Shown piece by piece: positions 12,201-20,698 of a DNA stretch of 64,000 nt. The notes beneath the pieces are model-generated. The model was given only the letters and a program-made list of their open reading frames with translations, was not told where the DNA came from and made no database searches. The position numbers and the translations under genes were made by a program. This DNA comes from an uncultured Verrucomicrobiales bacterium (GTDB taxonomy: Bacteria > Verrucomicrobiota > Verrucomicrobiia > Verrucomicrobiales > Akkermansiaceae): NCBI GenBank assembly GCA_949373085.1, contig CASICJ010000004.1, positions 1 to 64,000 of the forward strand, written 5' to 3'. Positions within the stretch are counted from its first letter, which is position 1. Each line of letters starts with the position of its first letter.

Positions 12201-14768
12201 GCGTTGTGCCTCGCCTCCTGAGAGCGTGTTGAGAGGTTGACCTAGGCGAAGATAGCCGAGACCGGTCTCCACCAAGGGCTGAAGGGCCTTGCGGGTTTTA
12301 GAAAGAAGGAGGTTTTCCTTATTGGTAAGGCCTTCAATTCCTCCTAGGAAGGCCATGGCTTCTGAAGCAGTTAATCGGAGAAAGTCGACGACCGATTTTT
12401 CATGGTAGCGATAAGATTCAGCAGTCCTTGTAAAGCGGGTGCCGTTGCATTCTGGACAGGTTAGGTAAAGATCGGATAGAAACTGCATTTCGACCTTTTC
12501 GAAACCATTTCCGGAGCAGCGTTGGCATCTTCCAGGGCCAGAATTAAAGGAGAAATATCCAGGAGTAAGATTGTCTGCTTTAGCTGAAGAGGTGAGTGAA
12601 AGAAGTTGGCGAATATACTCGAAAGCACCCAGTAGGACTGCGGGAGTTGAACGGGGGGTGCGGGAAAGGGGGGACTGGTCTATTAGTTCTACGCCCCGGA
12701 GTTCGTCAATGCCTGTGATTTTGGCTGGTGCAAGCTCATCATCAATGGAAAGTCCAAAATGGCGGGCGAGGTTGTTGTAGATGATGGGGTGAGCAAGGGT
12801 AGATTTGCCCGAGCCTGAGACTCCTGTCAGACAGTTGAATACGCCGAGAGGAAGATCGAGTGACAGATCGTAAATATTATTTGCTGAGGCCTCTTTGATA
12901 GAGAGATGGGCTCGTGCTTTCCTTAATTTTTTAGGAACAGGAATTGATTTCTGTCTGGAGAGATATTGAAGGGTGAGTGAACCCTTTTTTGAATTGGTCT
13001 TAGCTGGTCCCTGATAAGTAATCTCTCCTCCATTTTCACCCGCTTCAGGCCCCATGTCGATGAGTTGATCTGCTTGGCGCATCACGGCTTCGTCATGTTC
13101 AACCACCACCAAAGTATTTCCCTTATCACGCAGGTTATGCATGACTCTGGTCAGACGATCAATGTCACGGTGATGAAGTCCGACGGTGGGCTCATCGAGA
13201 ACGAAGAGAGTTTGGGTGAGTGCTGAGCCTAGACAAGTGGTGAGGTTGACGCGGGCGATTTCGCCCCCTGAAAGGGTTCGTGCTTGGCGATCGAGAGAAA
13301 GATATCCGAGACCAACCTCGCAAAGGTAATTTAGACGTGAGGTGATTTCGTGTAAGACCAAGTCAGTCGTTTTGTCGAGAGGTGCATATGAGGTGGCAAT
13401 CCCTTCGAAAAAAAAGAGGAGTTGGTCTAGCGGGATCTGCCAGAGGTCAGGAAGGGTTTTGCCAAGAATCTTAAAGTGGAGTGCATCGGGTTGAAGTCGG
13501 GTTCCTTGGCAATCGGGACATTCGGTGTAGGCTCGATATCGGGAAAGAAAGACGCGAACGTGCATTTTGTAGGCTTTTGTTTCCAACCAGTCGAAGAAGC
13601 CCTGAATACCATACCAGCGATTTTCTTGCCAAAGTGCCTCGGATTGCTCGAGAGATGAGAGGGGTGATTTGTTACTACGTTCACCATATTTGACCCAACG
13701 CTGTTGTTCAGGGTCGAGTTCGTTCCACCGGAGGTTTGGATTGATTCCAGCCTCTTTACAGTTTTTGAGGAGGTCGCGCTGGCAATCCTCACCGCGTTCA
13801 CCTTGAAATGGCTTGATGGCCCCTTCTCGTAGCGAAAGAAGATGGTTTGGGATTGCCTTATCGAGATCGATGCCGATGACTTTACCAAAGCCTCGGCAGT
13901 TGTCGCAGGCACCGAGAGGAGAGTTGAAAGAAAAGAGTGAGGGGGTGGGTTTGACTAGAGGAGCCCAGCTTGTGGTGAAGGTTTTTAACGCTCCTTGAGA
14001 ACTTGAGACCGCGGCGGTTCCCTTGCCGAGAGCGAGTGCCTGCTCGAAGGATTCGGTGAGTCGCGATTTGTTACGAGTAGTGGCCTTGAGTCTGTCTTGA
14101 ATTATCAAGACTTTCCGTGGAAGTTTTTTGAGTGAGGGATTGGAATCGGTCCGTATCACCTTGTCGCCAAGAAAAATGCGAAGATAGCCTTGCGAGTTTA
14201 GGAAAGGAAAAAGATCATCAGGTGTGGTATCTGATGGGATCGGAATTGGGAAAAGAATAAGAATGCTCTCGTCTTGGTGATTTGAGATGACCCATTCGAG
14301 GATAGACTTGGGATTGTCAGGGCGAACTTCCTCTCCTGTTTTGGGATGGAATCCCTTGGCGAGTCTTGGATAGAGTAGTTTGAGATAGTCGTTGACCTCT
14401 GTGAGGGTTCCAACAGTGGATCGGGTAGTGCGGATCGTGTTTTTTTGTTCGATTGCGATAGCCGGGGGAATGCCATCAATACGGTCGACCTCGGGTTTGT
14501 CCATGCGATCAAAAAACTGACGAACGTAAGGTGAGAAAGTTTCGACATAGCGCCGCTGACCTTCAGCATAAAGGGTGTGGAAGGCTAGAGACGATTTCCC
14601 GGAACCTGAGGGGCCGGTGATAACGGTGAGTTTCCCGATCGGAATCTCGAGATCAAGATTCTTTAGATTGTGCTGACGAGCGCCACGAATTTGAATGGCG
14701 TTTTCTGCAGAATTGAGATCAGCTTTTTTTGGCACGCGGAAAGTTAGCGTCGGAGAAGTGGGGCGCAA
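9255..14768 (-). CDS. uvrA: Single-chain double UvrA, excinuclease ABC subunit A
   Basis: At 1837 residues this is about twice normal UvrA (about 940). Two complete UvrA units are fused: unit 1 starts near residue 20 ([17 protein letters not shown]), unit 2 near residue 960 ([17 protein letters not shown]). Four Walker A motifs are present ([36 protein letters not shown]), four LSGGE or VSGGE signatures, and zinc modules of the CxxCxGxG type in both halves. UvrA acts as a dimer to find DNA damage, so this chain is in effect a covalent dimer. Chlamydia has a similar uvrA of about 1790 residues. No frameshift occurs across 5.5 kb. Confidence 0.95.
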   Translation of the reverse strand: MRPTSPTLTFRVPKKADLNSAENAIQIRGARQHNLKNLDLEIPIGKLTVITGPSGSGKSSLAFHTLYAEGQRRYVETFSPYVRQFFDRMDKPEVDRIDGIPPAIAIEQKNTIRTTRSTVGTLTEVNDYLKLLYPRLAKGFHPKTGEEVRPDNPKSILEWVISNHQDESILILFPIPIPSDTTPDDLFPFLNSQGYLRIFLGDKVIRTDSNPSLKKLPRKVLIIQDRLKATTRNKSRLTESFEQALALGKGTAAVSSSQGALKTFTTSWAPLVKPTPSLFSFNSPLGACDNCRGFGKVIGIDLDKAIPNHLLSLREGAIKPFQGERGEDCQRDLLKNCKEAGINPNLRWNELDPEQQRWVKYGERSNKSPLSSLEQSEALWQENRWYGIQGFFDWLETKAYKMHVRVFLSRYRAYTECPDCQGTRLQPDALHFKILGKTLPDLWQIPLDQLLFFFEGIATSYAPLDKTTDLVLHEITSRLNYLCEVGLGYLSLDRQARTLSGGEIARVNLTTCLGSALTQTLFVLDEPTVGLHHRDIDRLTRVMHNLRDKGNTLVVVEHDEAVMRQADQLIDMGPEAGENGGEITYQGPAKTNSKKGSLTLQYLSRQKSIPVPKKLRKARAHLSIKEASANNIYDLSLDLPLGVFNCLTGVSGSGKSTLAHPIIYNNLARHFGLSIDDELAPAKITGIDELRGVELIDQSPLSRTPRSTPAVLLGAFEYIRQLLSLTSSAKADNLTPGYFSFNSGPGRCQRCSGNGFEKVEMQFLSDLYLTCPECNGTRFTRTAESYRYHEKSVVDFLRLTASEAMAFLGGIEGLTNKENLLLSKTRKALQPLVETGLGYLRLGQPLNTLSGGEAQRLKLCRLLTSTSGSVNTLLILDEPTTGLHFSDIEKLLTVFHRLVDVGYSLLVIEHQPDVIKNADHVIEIGPEAGLNGGQIVFEGSPKQLAKKKTHTGLAISVPIKSEKKRASNNRSIAKREISIHGLRHHNLKNIDAIIPHNEFVVISGLSGSGKSTLAFDVIFAEGQRRFLDSMSPYARQFASQLEKPDLDLITGLPPTVAIEQRISRGGGKSTVGTVTEIYHFLRLLYAKLGIQHCPQSGDPVITQTPEAIGDQLGKLLKKEKSLRLLSPVLKARKGFHKEYALAAEKAGFEEMLIDGELIRTEDFQPLARHKAHDIDFVVAQVTNKQALKKTSESLATALQYGKGTFRILTQKGHLQTFSTARVSPVTGESFEELDPHHFSFNSPRGWCQTCRGYGHITNNRFDTKGFNSEAEAEIHEEKLAAKANPNELLTCPDCHGARIRENSRHVFIKGQSLPALSLLNVQEVRKAVSSFKFKGRDLAISRDILPEIIQRLEFLDHVGLGYLQLDRSATTLSGGESQRIRLAAQLGSNLQGVLYILDEPTIGLHPRDNNALLGTLQALKEKGNSLLLVEHDEDTIKSATHLIDLGPGAGIEGGEIVASLTKTELNEKNALKIHSQSPTLQALRNPLIHPSRGERRKIPPARARKSWLKLKGCKLNNLKDIDVQIPIGRLTVLTGVSGSGKSSLMRGCLSIAYEKKVKEAPFKSATGFDVFKYRYEVDQSPIGKTSRSCPATYVKLFDHIRALFAQLPESRMRGYTASRFSFNNKEGQCPECKGNGRIKLEMDFLPTTWIDCESCMGDRYNPASLEIRYNGLTIGDVLNLNIKAAANFFSAHPKLQKPLQLLSETGLGYLTLGQPSPTVSGGEAQRLKLVTQLTKGRPKITDLGPINTNLYLIEEPTIGLHQQDVARLTDVLHRLVDEGHTVVVIEHHMDLAAEADYIIDIGPGAGPNGGKVVAQGTPEQVSKAEQSVTAPFIANAL

Positions 14769-14799
14769 GCAGGGGAAAAGGGATTTATTCGTTATCGTC

Positions 14800-17421
14800 T
14801 TACTCTGAGGGATCTACAGGAAGAGGAACCTTTTCCTTGTCCATTATTTTCTCAAAGCGGTCCTTGTTATCAGTCGTGACTTTGTTTTCGAGAATGAACA
14901 TCTTTCCTTTAGCCACTTCTCCCTTTTTGAGGACGGAATTGGCTGTCTTGGTGAGGAGGTCCAAATAATCCTGCATGGCCTCATCAAATTGGTCCTCATA
15001 TTCTTCTTCAAGAACCTTGGTTTCTTCTTTGGCTTCCTTGAGCTTTCGCTTCAGGCGCCCGGGGTATGCATCAGCTAGGCTATCGGGGAGCTCTTTTCTT
15101 TCCAAATACCCTTCGTATTGTTCGATTAAGTCCTCCTTAATATCTTCACCCAAAGGATAGGATTTGATGGCACTTATAATCTCTTTGAGAAAATCCTCCA
15201 CGACGCCGTCGTATTTCTTACGAAACTTATCGTAGGCGCGCCCGTGACGATATCTGACTTTTTCACGAATCTTTTCAAGTGCAGCAAGAAGGCCACTTTC
15301 TCCGGTTCCATTCTCAGATGTTCTCGGCATGTTGCGAAGTGCTGGAACTGACCATTCAATGAGAAAATGGTTGGTGTTGGTTCCGTTCTTGTCTTCATCA
15401 TTCGCACCCAAGAAATTTCCTTTTTTCTTAATAACAAGGTAGTTTTCGTCCTCTCCAGAGTTATCGGGTTGGTCTTCAAGCCAGCTGATGAATGTGAAGG
15501 CTTCTCCAGTTACAAATTTCCAAATTTCGGGTAGGTTCTCGTCGCGTTTTCCTCCGATCCAACAGCTCCCAGAATCGTCAAGGGTAGACTTTAGCGTGAG
15601 TGCTATGAAAGAGGCTTCCTTTTCGTTGGAAGGAACCGCGAGGTGTCCCCCGGCGTTGGAAGCAATAAGTGATCCTTCTTCCCAGCTGACGGAGTCCTTA
15701 ATAAGAAAGAACCTTGAGCCACCCACGTTATAAGTCCCGGAAGGAAAGATTGGGGTGCGCTTGTTATTCAATGCCTCTCCAGTGCGAGCGAGTTGGGAGG
15801 CAAGCGAAGCGGGTGTGCTCCCATCGAGGCGCCATTCCAAGAGGGCAGGAAATCTTTGGAGTCTGTGGTGGTCTTCCAAATTTGGAGAGCTGGAAGATAT
15901 TGCCCCGAAGTCTTCACCATTTGGATTATTGGTGATGCTGTTGTCGGGAGATTTCTCTACCCAGACTTTCGCGTCAACGGCTGAGCCGTCACTCCAAAAC
16001 CATTTCTCTTCGAATCCTGAATCTGAGGCTCCAGTCCAGACAGGGCTGGCACTCTCGAAATTTTCGTGAAACCAAGCAAGATCTCGAGTGGTAGGAAGAA
16101 GGGCGAGATGAGCGCCATGACGTTTGGCAAAGTTATTAGCCTCATCCCAAGTCATGTTTTGTTTAAGAAGAAAATAGGCCGATTTCTCACGCTTGATATT
16201 ACCAATTGGAAATTCATCTCGCAATCCGTCGACAAGAAGCTGAGCGAGTCGGTCTAAGGACTCCAAAGGAGTTTCCGCAACCTCCTCAGGAGTGATAACT
16301 TTAGGCTCGGGCTTGGCTGGCTTTTCTTTGTTTGCCATTTCCCCAATTTCTCCAGTCGGCTTTTCGTCAGGGCGATTTTTTGGCCTAGGCGCTGGCTTTA
16401 ACTCGGCTTTTTTTTCAGGGATACCAACCTGAGGCTTTTCGTCCTCCTTTCCAAAAAGATAGAAGGCAACACTTCCACCTCCCAAAAGGAGAAGGAGGAT
16501 AACTAAAAAAGAGGCGACTCCAGATTTTTCTTTGTTACTGGCAAGAACAACGTTGTTGCCGGAGTTCAGGATTGGGGTAACGGTTGGCGTAGTTGTAAAT
16601 TGAGGTCCCCCTAGCATGGGGATGAGATTGTCGAGGTCGTCTGCCAGTTCGCCAGCGTTTGGATAACGAAGGTTGGGATTAGCGTTGGTTGCCTTCTTTA
16701 GAATTTTGTCTATCCGAGGGTCGATCCCGGTTGTCATACTATGACTGTTAGCCTCCGGATGACGCCCACAGATTAGTTCGTAAAGTAGTGCTCCTACGGA
16801 GAAAATATCAGAGCGCTGGTCGACCTCTGTTCCATTCTGGAAAATCTCTGGAGCGGTGTATCCCGGAGTGCCGAACACGAGGCCTTCGTCCTCTCCTCTG
16901 CCAACGGGGTGGGCTAGTCCAAAGTCGCCAATTTTGGGCTTAGCATCAGCATCGAGGAGGATGTTAGCCGGCTTGATGTCACGGTGAATGATCCCGCCTT
17001 GGTGGGCGTGGGCGAGGCCACGGGAAATGGTGGAGACCATTTCAAGAGCAACAGCCGGGTCGATTGCTCTGTTGTGGGCTGAGTAGTAGAGAGCCTTCCC
17101 GTGGACGAACTCCATCACAATGTAGAGCATACCATCGATATCTCCGAAGTCGTAAACGGAGATGAGATTTGGATGATTTAGCCGAGCCATAGCTTTAGCC
17201 TCGGCTTCAAACGATGATCTGAATTGCGGGTCGTCACCGAATTCACGCGGCAGGATCTTAATTGCAACCGATCGATCCAAAGACTTTTGGCGAGCTTTGT
17301 AAACTGCACCCATTCCTCCTTGTGCAATAAAAGCCTCCAACTCGTAGGCCGGGAAAAGGGGCTCAAGCTCTTCAAGAGTTGGTGCCACAAATTCCGTGGG
17401 ATTCGATTCGTCTTCGGCCAT
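14800..17421 (-). CDS. Transmembrane Ser/Thr protein kinase with two C-type-lectin-like domains
   Basis: The start at MAEDESNPTEF gives 873 residues. An N-terminal kinase domain (about 25-280) shows the glycine loop IAQGGMGAVYKA, the lysine in VAIKI, the catalytic loop IIHRDIKPANI and DFGLAHP. One transmembrane helix follows at about 301-324. Outside are a proline/lysine linker, then two C-type-lectin-like modules (about 410-530 and 570-690) with WxG and QPDNSGEDENYL-type motifs, then a charged helical C-terminus. By architecture this is a receptor kinase sensing an extracytoplasmic ligand, perhaps glycan. It lies 31 bases upstream of uvrA on the same strand. Confidence 0.88.
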   Translation of the reverse strand: MAEDESNPTEFVAPTLEELEPLFPAYELEAFIAQGGMGAVYKARQKSLDRSVAIKILPREFGDDPQFRSSFEAEAKAMARLNHPNLISVYDFGDIDGMLYIVMEFVHGKALYYSAHNRAIDPAVALEMVSTISRGLAHAHQGGIIHRDIKPANILLDADAKPKIGDFGLAHPVGRGEDEGLVFGTPGYTAPEIFQNGTEVDQRSDIFSVGALLYELICGRHPEANSHSMTTGIDPRIDKILKKATNANPNLRYPNAGELADDLDNLIPMLGGPQFTTTPTVTPILNSGNNVVLASNKEKSGVASFLVILLLLLGGGSVAFYLFGKEDEKPQVGIPEKKAELKPAPRPKNRPDEKPTGEIGEMANKEKPAKPEPKVITPEEVAETPLESLDRLAQLLVDGLRDEFPIGNIKREKSAYFLLKQNMTWDEANNFAKRHGAHLALLPTTRDLAWFHENFESASPVWTGASDSGFEEKWFWSDGSAVDAKVWVEKSPDNSITNNPNGEDFGAISSSSPNLEDHHRLQRFPALLEWRLDGSTPASLASQLARTGEALNNKRTPIFPSGTYNVGGSRFFLIKDSVSWEEGSLIASNAGGHLAVPSNEKEASFIALTLKSTLDDSGSCWIGGKRDENLPEIWKFVTGEAFTFISWLEDQPDNSGEDENYLVIKKKGNFLGANDEDKNGTNTNHFLIEWSVPALRNMPRTSENGTGESGLLAALEKIREKVRYRHGRAYDKFRKKYDGVVEDFLKEIISAIKSYPLGEDIKEDLIEQYEGYLERKELPDSLADAYPGRLKRKLKEAKEETKVLEEEYEDQFDEAMQDYLDLLTKTANSVLKKGEVAKGKMFILENKVTTDNKDRFEKIMDKEKVPLPVDPSE

Positions 17422-17535
17422 GATTTGTTTGTTGTTACTAATTGGTCTGTGGAAGGATCCCAAGCACAGTGAAATGATGCGTCCTTACTCTGTTAGCCTT
17501 CCCTGTTTATGTTAGATCCGAATCCCGAAAAATCA

Positions 17536-18538
17536 TTATAAAATTTCGGCAATTTGAACAGCGTTCAGGGCGGCCCCTTTTTTGATTTTGATCGCCAACG
17601 ACCCAGAGGGCGAGGGCATTTGGTAGGACTTGATCCTTCCTAATCCGCCCTACTTCGCAGTCATCATTACCTGTTGTTCCCAGTGGGACGGGGTAGATGG
17701 CCTTTTGAGGGTCGTCGACCAACCGGATGCCACGCCTACCATCAAAGCTCTTTCGGGCCTCTTCAACGGAAGGATCTTTTTCAAAAATGGCCGTGATTGA
17801 GATGGAGTGCGAGCGTAGGACAGGGACGCGAACACAAGTGCAGGTGACTTTGAGTTCTGGGATCCCAAGAATCTTTCGGCTCTCATGGAGCATTTTTTGC
17901 TCTTCTTTGGTGTAGCCAGTCTCTTGGAAGACGTCGACATGTGGTATAACATTATGGGCAATTTGGTGAGGGTAAACACTTGGGTTTATTGGGTTTACCA
18001 GCGACGAGAGCTCTGATTTGCTCTTCTAATTCGATGATCCCCTGAGCTCCACTTCCCGATACTGCTTGGTAGGTTGAAGCAATGATTCCTTTCAACCCAA
18101 AAGCCTGGTGAAGAGGGGCAAGTCCCATTAAAGTGACGATGGTCGAGCAGTTAGGGTTTGCGATAATGTTGCAGGGAGGATTAAGTGCGTCGTTACCATT
18201 AATTTCGGGTAGGATCAGAGGGACGTCAGGATTCATCCGAAAGGCCGATGAATTGTCGATAACGATACACCCAGATTCCGCTGCAATGGGGGCAAACTCT
18301 TTCGAAATACTGCCGCCAGCTGAAAAAGAGCGATATCGATTCCGTGGAACGATTCCCGTGTTAACACCGCCACTGTAAGTTCCTCGTTTCGAAATTCCAA
18401 ACGTTTACCTGCCGAGCGCGCTGAGGCAAGTAAGGTGATTTGAGATAGGGGAAAGTCACGCTCTTCGAGGCAGGTGAGCATTTCCCGGCCGACTGCGCCG
18501 GTCGCGCCGACGATTGCTACATGGGGCTTTGTATTCAT
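17536..18538 (-). CDS. asd: Aspartate-semialdehyde dehydrogenase, three indels
   Basis: The protein starts MNTKPHVAIVGATGAVGREML (NADP-binding loop) and contains NPNCSTI with the catalytic cysteine, then GTGNDDCEVGRIRKD-like sequence and the C-terminal NALALWVVGDQ. This enzyme makes aspartate semialdehyde for lysine, diaminopimelate, threonine and methionine. Reading it needs three corrections: one missing T near 18322, one surplus A near 17988, one surplus A near 17586. After the last, the ending reads IKKGAALNAVQIAEIL and stops at 17536. Since asd is normally essential and all three changes sit in short A/T runs, I regard them as sequence errors, not decay. Confidence 0.88.
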
Positions 18539-18777
18539 GAAAGAATCGAAAAGTTATCGAGGTTTCTGAGTGATGCAATCCCAGTTTTAGTTGAGATTTC
18601 AGAGGGGTGTCCCCGAAAAAGGTTAGAAAAGATCACTTAACTACTTGCATGCCTTAGTGAGATTATTATCCTTCGACCGATTCGGAGCGGTAGCTGCAAT
18701 TCAGTAGCGGGACCTGATTCCAGAAAAATCCTAGATTTTTTTCCGCGCAAAGAACAAAATAACAAAAAGAAAAAACA

Positions 18778-18900
18778 ATGAAAATTGCTACCATCCTCGG
18801 CCTGATCGCAGCTCTTGCTGGCTTCTCCCTTACTTCTTGCAGTGCTCTCCCAGCGGAAGCGCCAGCAGCTCCTACTCCCATCGTTATCCCTGACAAGTAA
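18778..18900 (+). CDS. Tiny lipoprotein of 40 residues
   Basis: The ORF MKIATILGLIAALAGFSLTSC... has a clear lipoprotein signal with lipobox LTSC at residue 21. The mature part is only about 20 residues, rich in alanine and proline (SALPAEAPAAPTP). The ATG follows an A-rich stretch (AAAAAGAAAAAACA) with no strong Shine-Dalgarno. It resembles entericidin-like or other miniature lipoproteins by size only; no family can be named. A second small lipoprotein gene follows 77 bases downstream, suggesting a bicistronic unit. Confidence 0.6.
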   Translation: MKIATILGLIAALAGFSLTSCSALPAEAPAAPTPIVIPDK

Positions 18901-18977
18901 TATTGTCAGCCAAAAGAAAGGTTTGATCCGGTGTCAATCCCTTCTGGGGTTTATGCCCAAACTCCAATCCTAAAGAT

Positions 18978-19186
18978 ATGAAATTTGTTAAACTTCTTGC
19001 AATCGCCTCGTTCGCAGTTGCTTCCCTCGGACTTAGCTCCTGCGGATGCTGCTCCGGTGAAGCCGCTCTTCCTTCGCTTCGTCGACTTCCTAGTTTTAAG
19101 GATGTTCCTGTGCAACAAGATGCTCCTGCTGCAAGGAAGCTCCTTCAGCTGAGGATAGCGAAATTCCCGTTCAAGCCGAAAAGTAA
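18978..19186 (+). CDS. Small cysteine-rich lipoprotein, one indel
   Basis: It starts MKFVKLLAIASFAVASLGLSSC, a lipoprotein signal with lipobox LSSC, followed at once by GCCSGEAALPSL, so three cysteines cluster at the mature N-terminus. As printed, the frame runs on to 19256, but a one-base deletion near 19134 better explains the sequence: the next frame reads KEAPSAEDSEIPVQAEK and stops at 19184-19186, just before a terminator. The corrected protein is about 69 residues. Function unknown; similar SCGCC lipoproteins are, as far as I recall, common in Verrucomicrobiota. Confidence 0.6.
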
Positions 19187-19212
19187 AACGCGGAAACGCT
19201 GGATATTTCAAG

Positions 19213-19244
19213 AGAGCCAGGGCAACGCCCTTGGCTCTTTTTTT
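19213..19244 (+). terminator. Rho-independent terminator after the small lipoproteins
   Basis: The stem AGAGCCAGGGC / GCCCTTGGCTCT has one bulged base and a three-base loop, and continues into seven T. It lies 27 bases after the corrected stop of the small lipoprotein gene, which supports the shorter reading of that gene. Confidence 0.85.
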
Positions 19245-19247
19245 GAC

Positions 19248-20696
19248 CTAGGCTAGAATCGGCTTTACCACATGACCTTCAACATCTGTTAGGCGATAGT
19301 GACGGCCCTGAAATCGATAAGTCAGCTTTTCGTGATTGATTCCGAGGAGGTGAAGAAGGGTTGCCTGAAAATCGTGGACGTGAACAGGGTTTTTGGCGAC
19401 GTTGAACCCAATGTCGTCCGATTGTCCATAGGTTATCCCGGGCTTCACACCACCACCAGCCATCCAAATTGTAAAGGTGTAGGGGTGATGATCTCGGCCC
19501 CATCTAGCACGATTATCCAAACTTCCTTGAAGAAAGGGTGTGCGGCCAAATTCGCCTCCCCAAATTACGAGAGTTTCGTCAAGAAGCCCACGTTGCTTCA
19601 GATCTCGGACCAGACCTGCTGAGGGTTGATCTGTATCTCGACACTGGTTGTAGAGCTCGGTTGTTAGGGAATTATGCTGATCCCAGCCTGCATGCATTAA
19701 TTGAACATAGCGGGTCCCTCTTTCGAGGAGTCGACGGGTTAGCAGGCAATTACGTGCAAAACTTCCTGGTTCGTGAACATGGGGCCCGTAGAGATCGAGA
19801 GTCGATTTTGACTCACCGGAAATATCGGTCAGCTCCGGTACGCTTGTTTGCATGCGATAAGCCATTTCATACTGGGAGATACGAGTTTGAATCTCCGGAT
19901 CACCGACAGTGTCATATTTGCGTTGATTCAAGTCTGCGATCCCATCGAGCATTTGACGTCGAAGTTGAGGGCTAACTCCGGTTGGATTATTGAGGTAGAG
20001 AACGGGATTGCCTCCAGCGCGGAGCTTTACGCCCTGGTGCCGCGAGGGGAGAAAACCGGAAGACCAATAGGAGTCGTAGAAAATTTGACCACAGCTCGTT
20101 CCTTTAGAGACCGAGGTCATGACGACAAAGGTTGGAAGGTTTTCGTTCATCGATCCCAGACCATAAGAAAGCCAGGATCCGACGGTCGGCCGTGAGGGAA
20201 GTTGAAATCCGGAAAGGAAAAAATTGATCGCTGGCGCATGGTTCACCTGCTGAGTATGCATACTCTTGATGAAGCAAAGGTCATCGGTGATTTTTGCAGT
20301 GTGGGGCATAAATGCGCTAACAGTTGCGCCGGATTCACCGTGCTGCTTAAAAGGCTCGACAGGGGCCAATAATCGACGTTTGTCAGCAGCAGCGGACATG
20401 GTCGAAAAGCGTTTTCCCTCCATGTAAGAGTCAGGAACTTTTTCACCGTGCAGTTTAGTGAGTTGGGGTTTGTGATCAAAAAGCTCTAGGTGACTTGGTG
20501 CTCCATTTTGGAAAAGATAAACGACACGCTTCGCCTTTGGCGCAATTGCTTGAGCCGCCTCGAGGATACGGTCCTCTGAGGCCGAGGCATTATTATTCAG
20601 GAGATGAATGAGAGCTGGGATACCCAGACCTGTTGCGGCTTTTCCGAAGAAGTGGCGACGATTCGAAAGGAGTTGAGATTCAAAAATCGGATTCAT
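19248..20696 (-). CDS. DUF1501 family exported protein
   Basis: The product is 482 residues with a twin-arginine-like leader near residue 13 (NRRHFFGKAATGLG), then VVYLFQNGAPSHLELFDHKP and the late motifs IWGGEFGRTPF and HHPYTFTIWMAGGG. These are hallmarks of DUF1501, an alkaline-phosphatase/sulfatase-fold family abundant in Planctomycetes and Verrucomicrobia. It begins two bases after the DUF1549/DUF1553 gene ends, the standard pairing of these families, and is surely co-transcribed with it. The biochemical function is not established; a role in polysaccharide use is a common guess. Confidence 0.92.
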   Translation of the reverse strand: MNPIFESQLLSNRRHFFGKAATGLGIPALIHLLNNNASASEDRILEAAQAIAPKAKRVVYLFQNGAPSHLELFDHKPQLTKLHGEKVPDSYMEGKRFSTMSAAADKRRLLAPVEPFKQHGESGATVSAFMPHTAKITDDLCFIKSMHTQQVNHAPAINFFLSGFQLPSRPTVGSWLSYGLGSMNENLPTFVVMTSVSKGTSCGQIFYDSYWSSGFLPSRHQGVKLRAGGNPVLYLNNPTGVSPQLRRQMLDGIADLNQRKYDTVGDPEIQTRISQYEMAYRMQTSVPELTDISGESKSTLDLYGPHVHEPGSFARNCLLTRRLLERGTRYVQLMHAGWDQHNSLTTELYNQCRDTDQPSAGLVRDLKQRGLLDETLVIWGGEFGRTPFLQGSLDNRARWGRDHHPYTFTIWMAGGGVKPGITYGQSDDIGFNVAKNPVHVHDFQATLLHLLGINHEKLTYRFQGRHYRLTDVEGHVVKPILA

Positions 20697-20698
20697 GG

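Noticed and set aside
17536-18538. asd as a true pseudogene
   Set aside because: All changes are one-base indels in A/T runs, the protein is otherwise fully conserved, and the function is normally essential.
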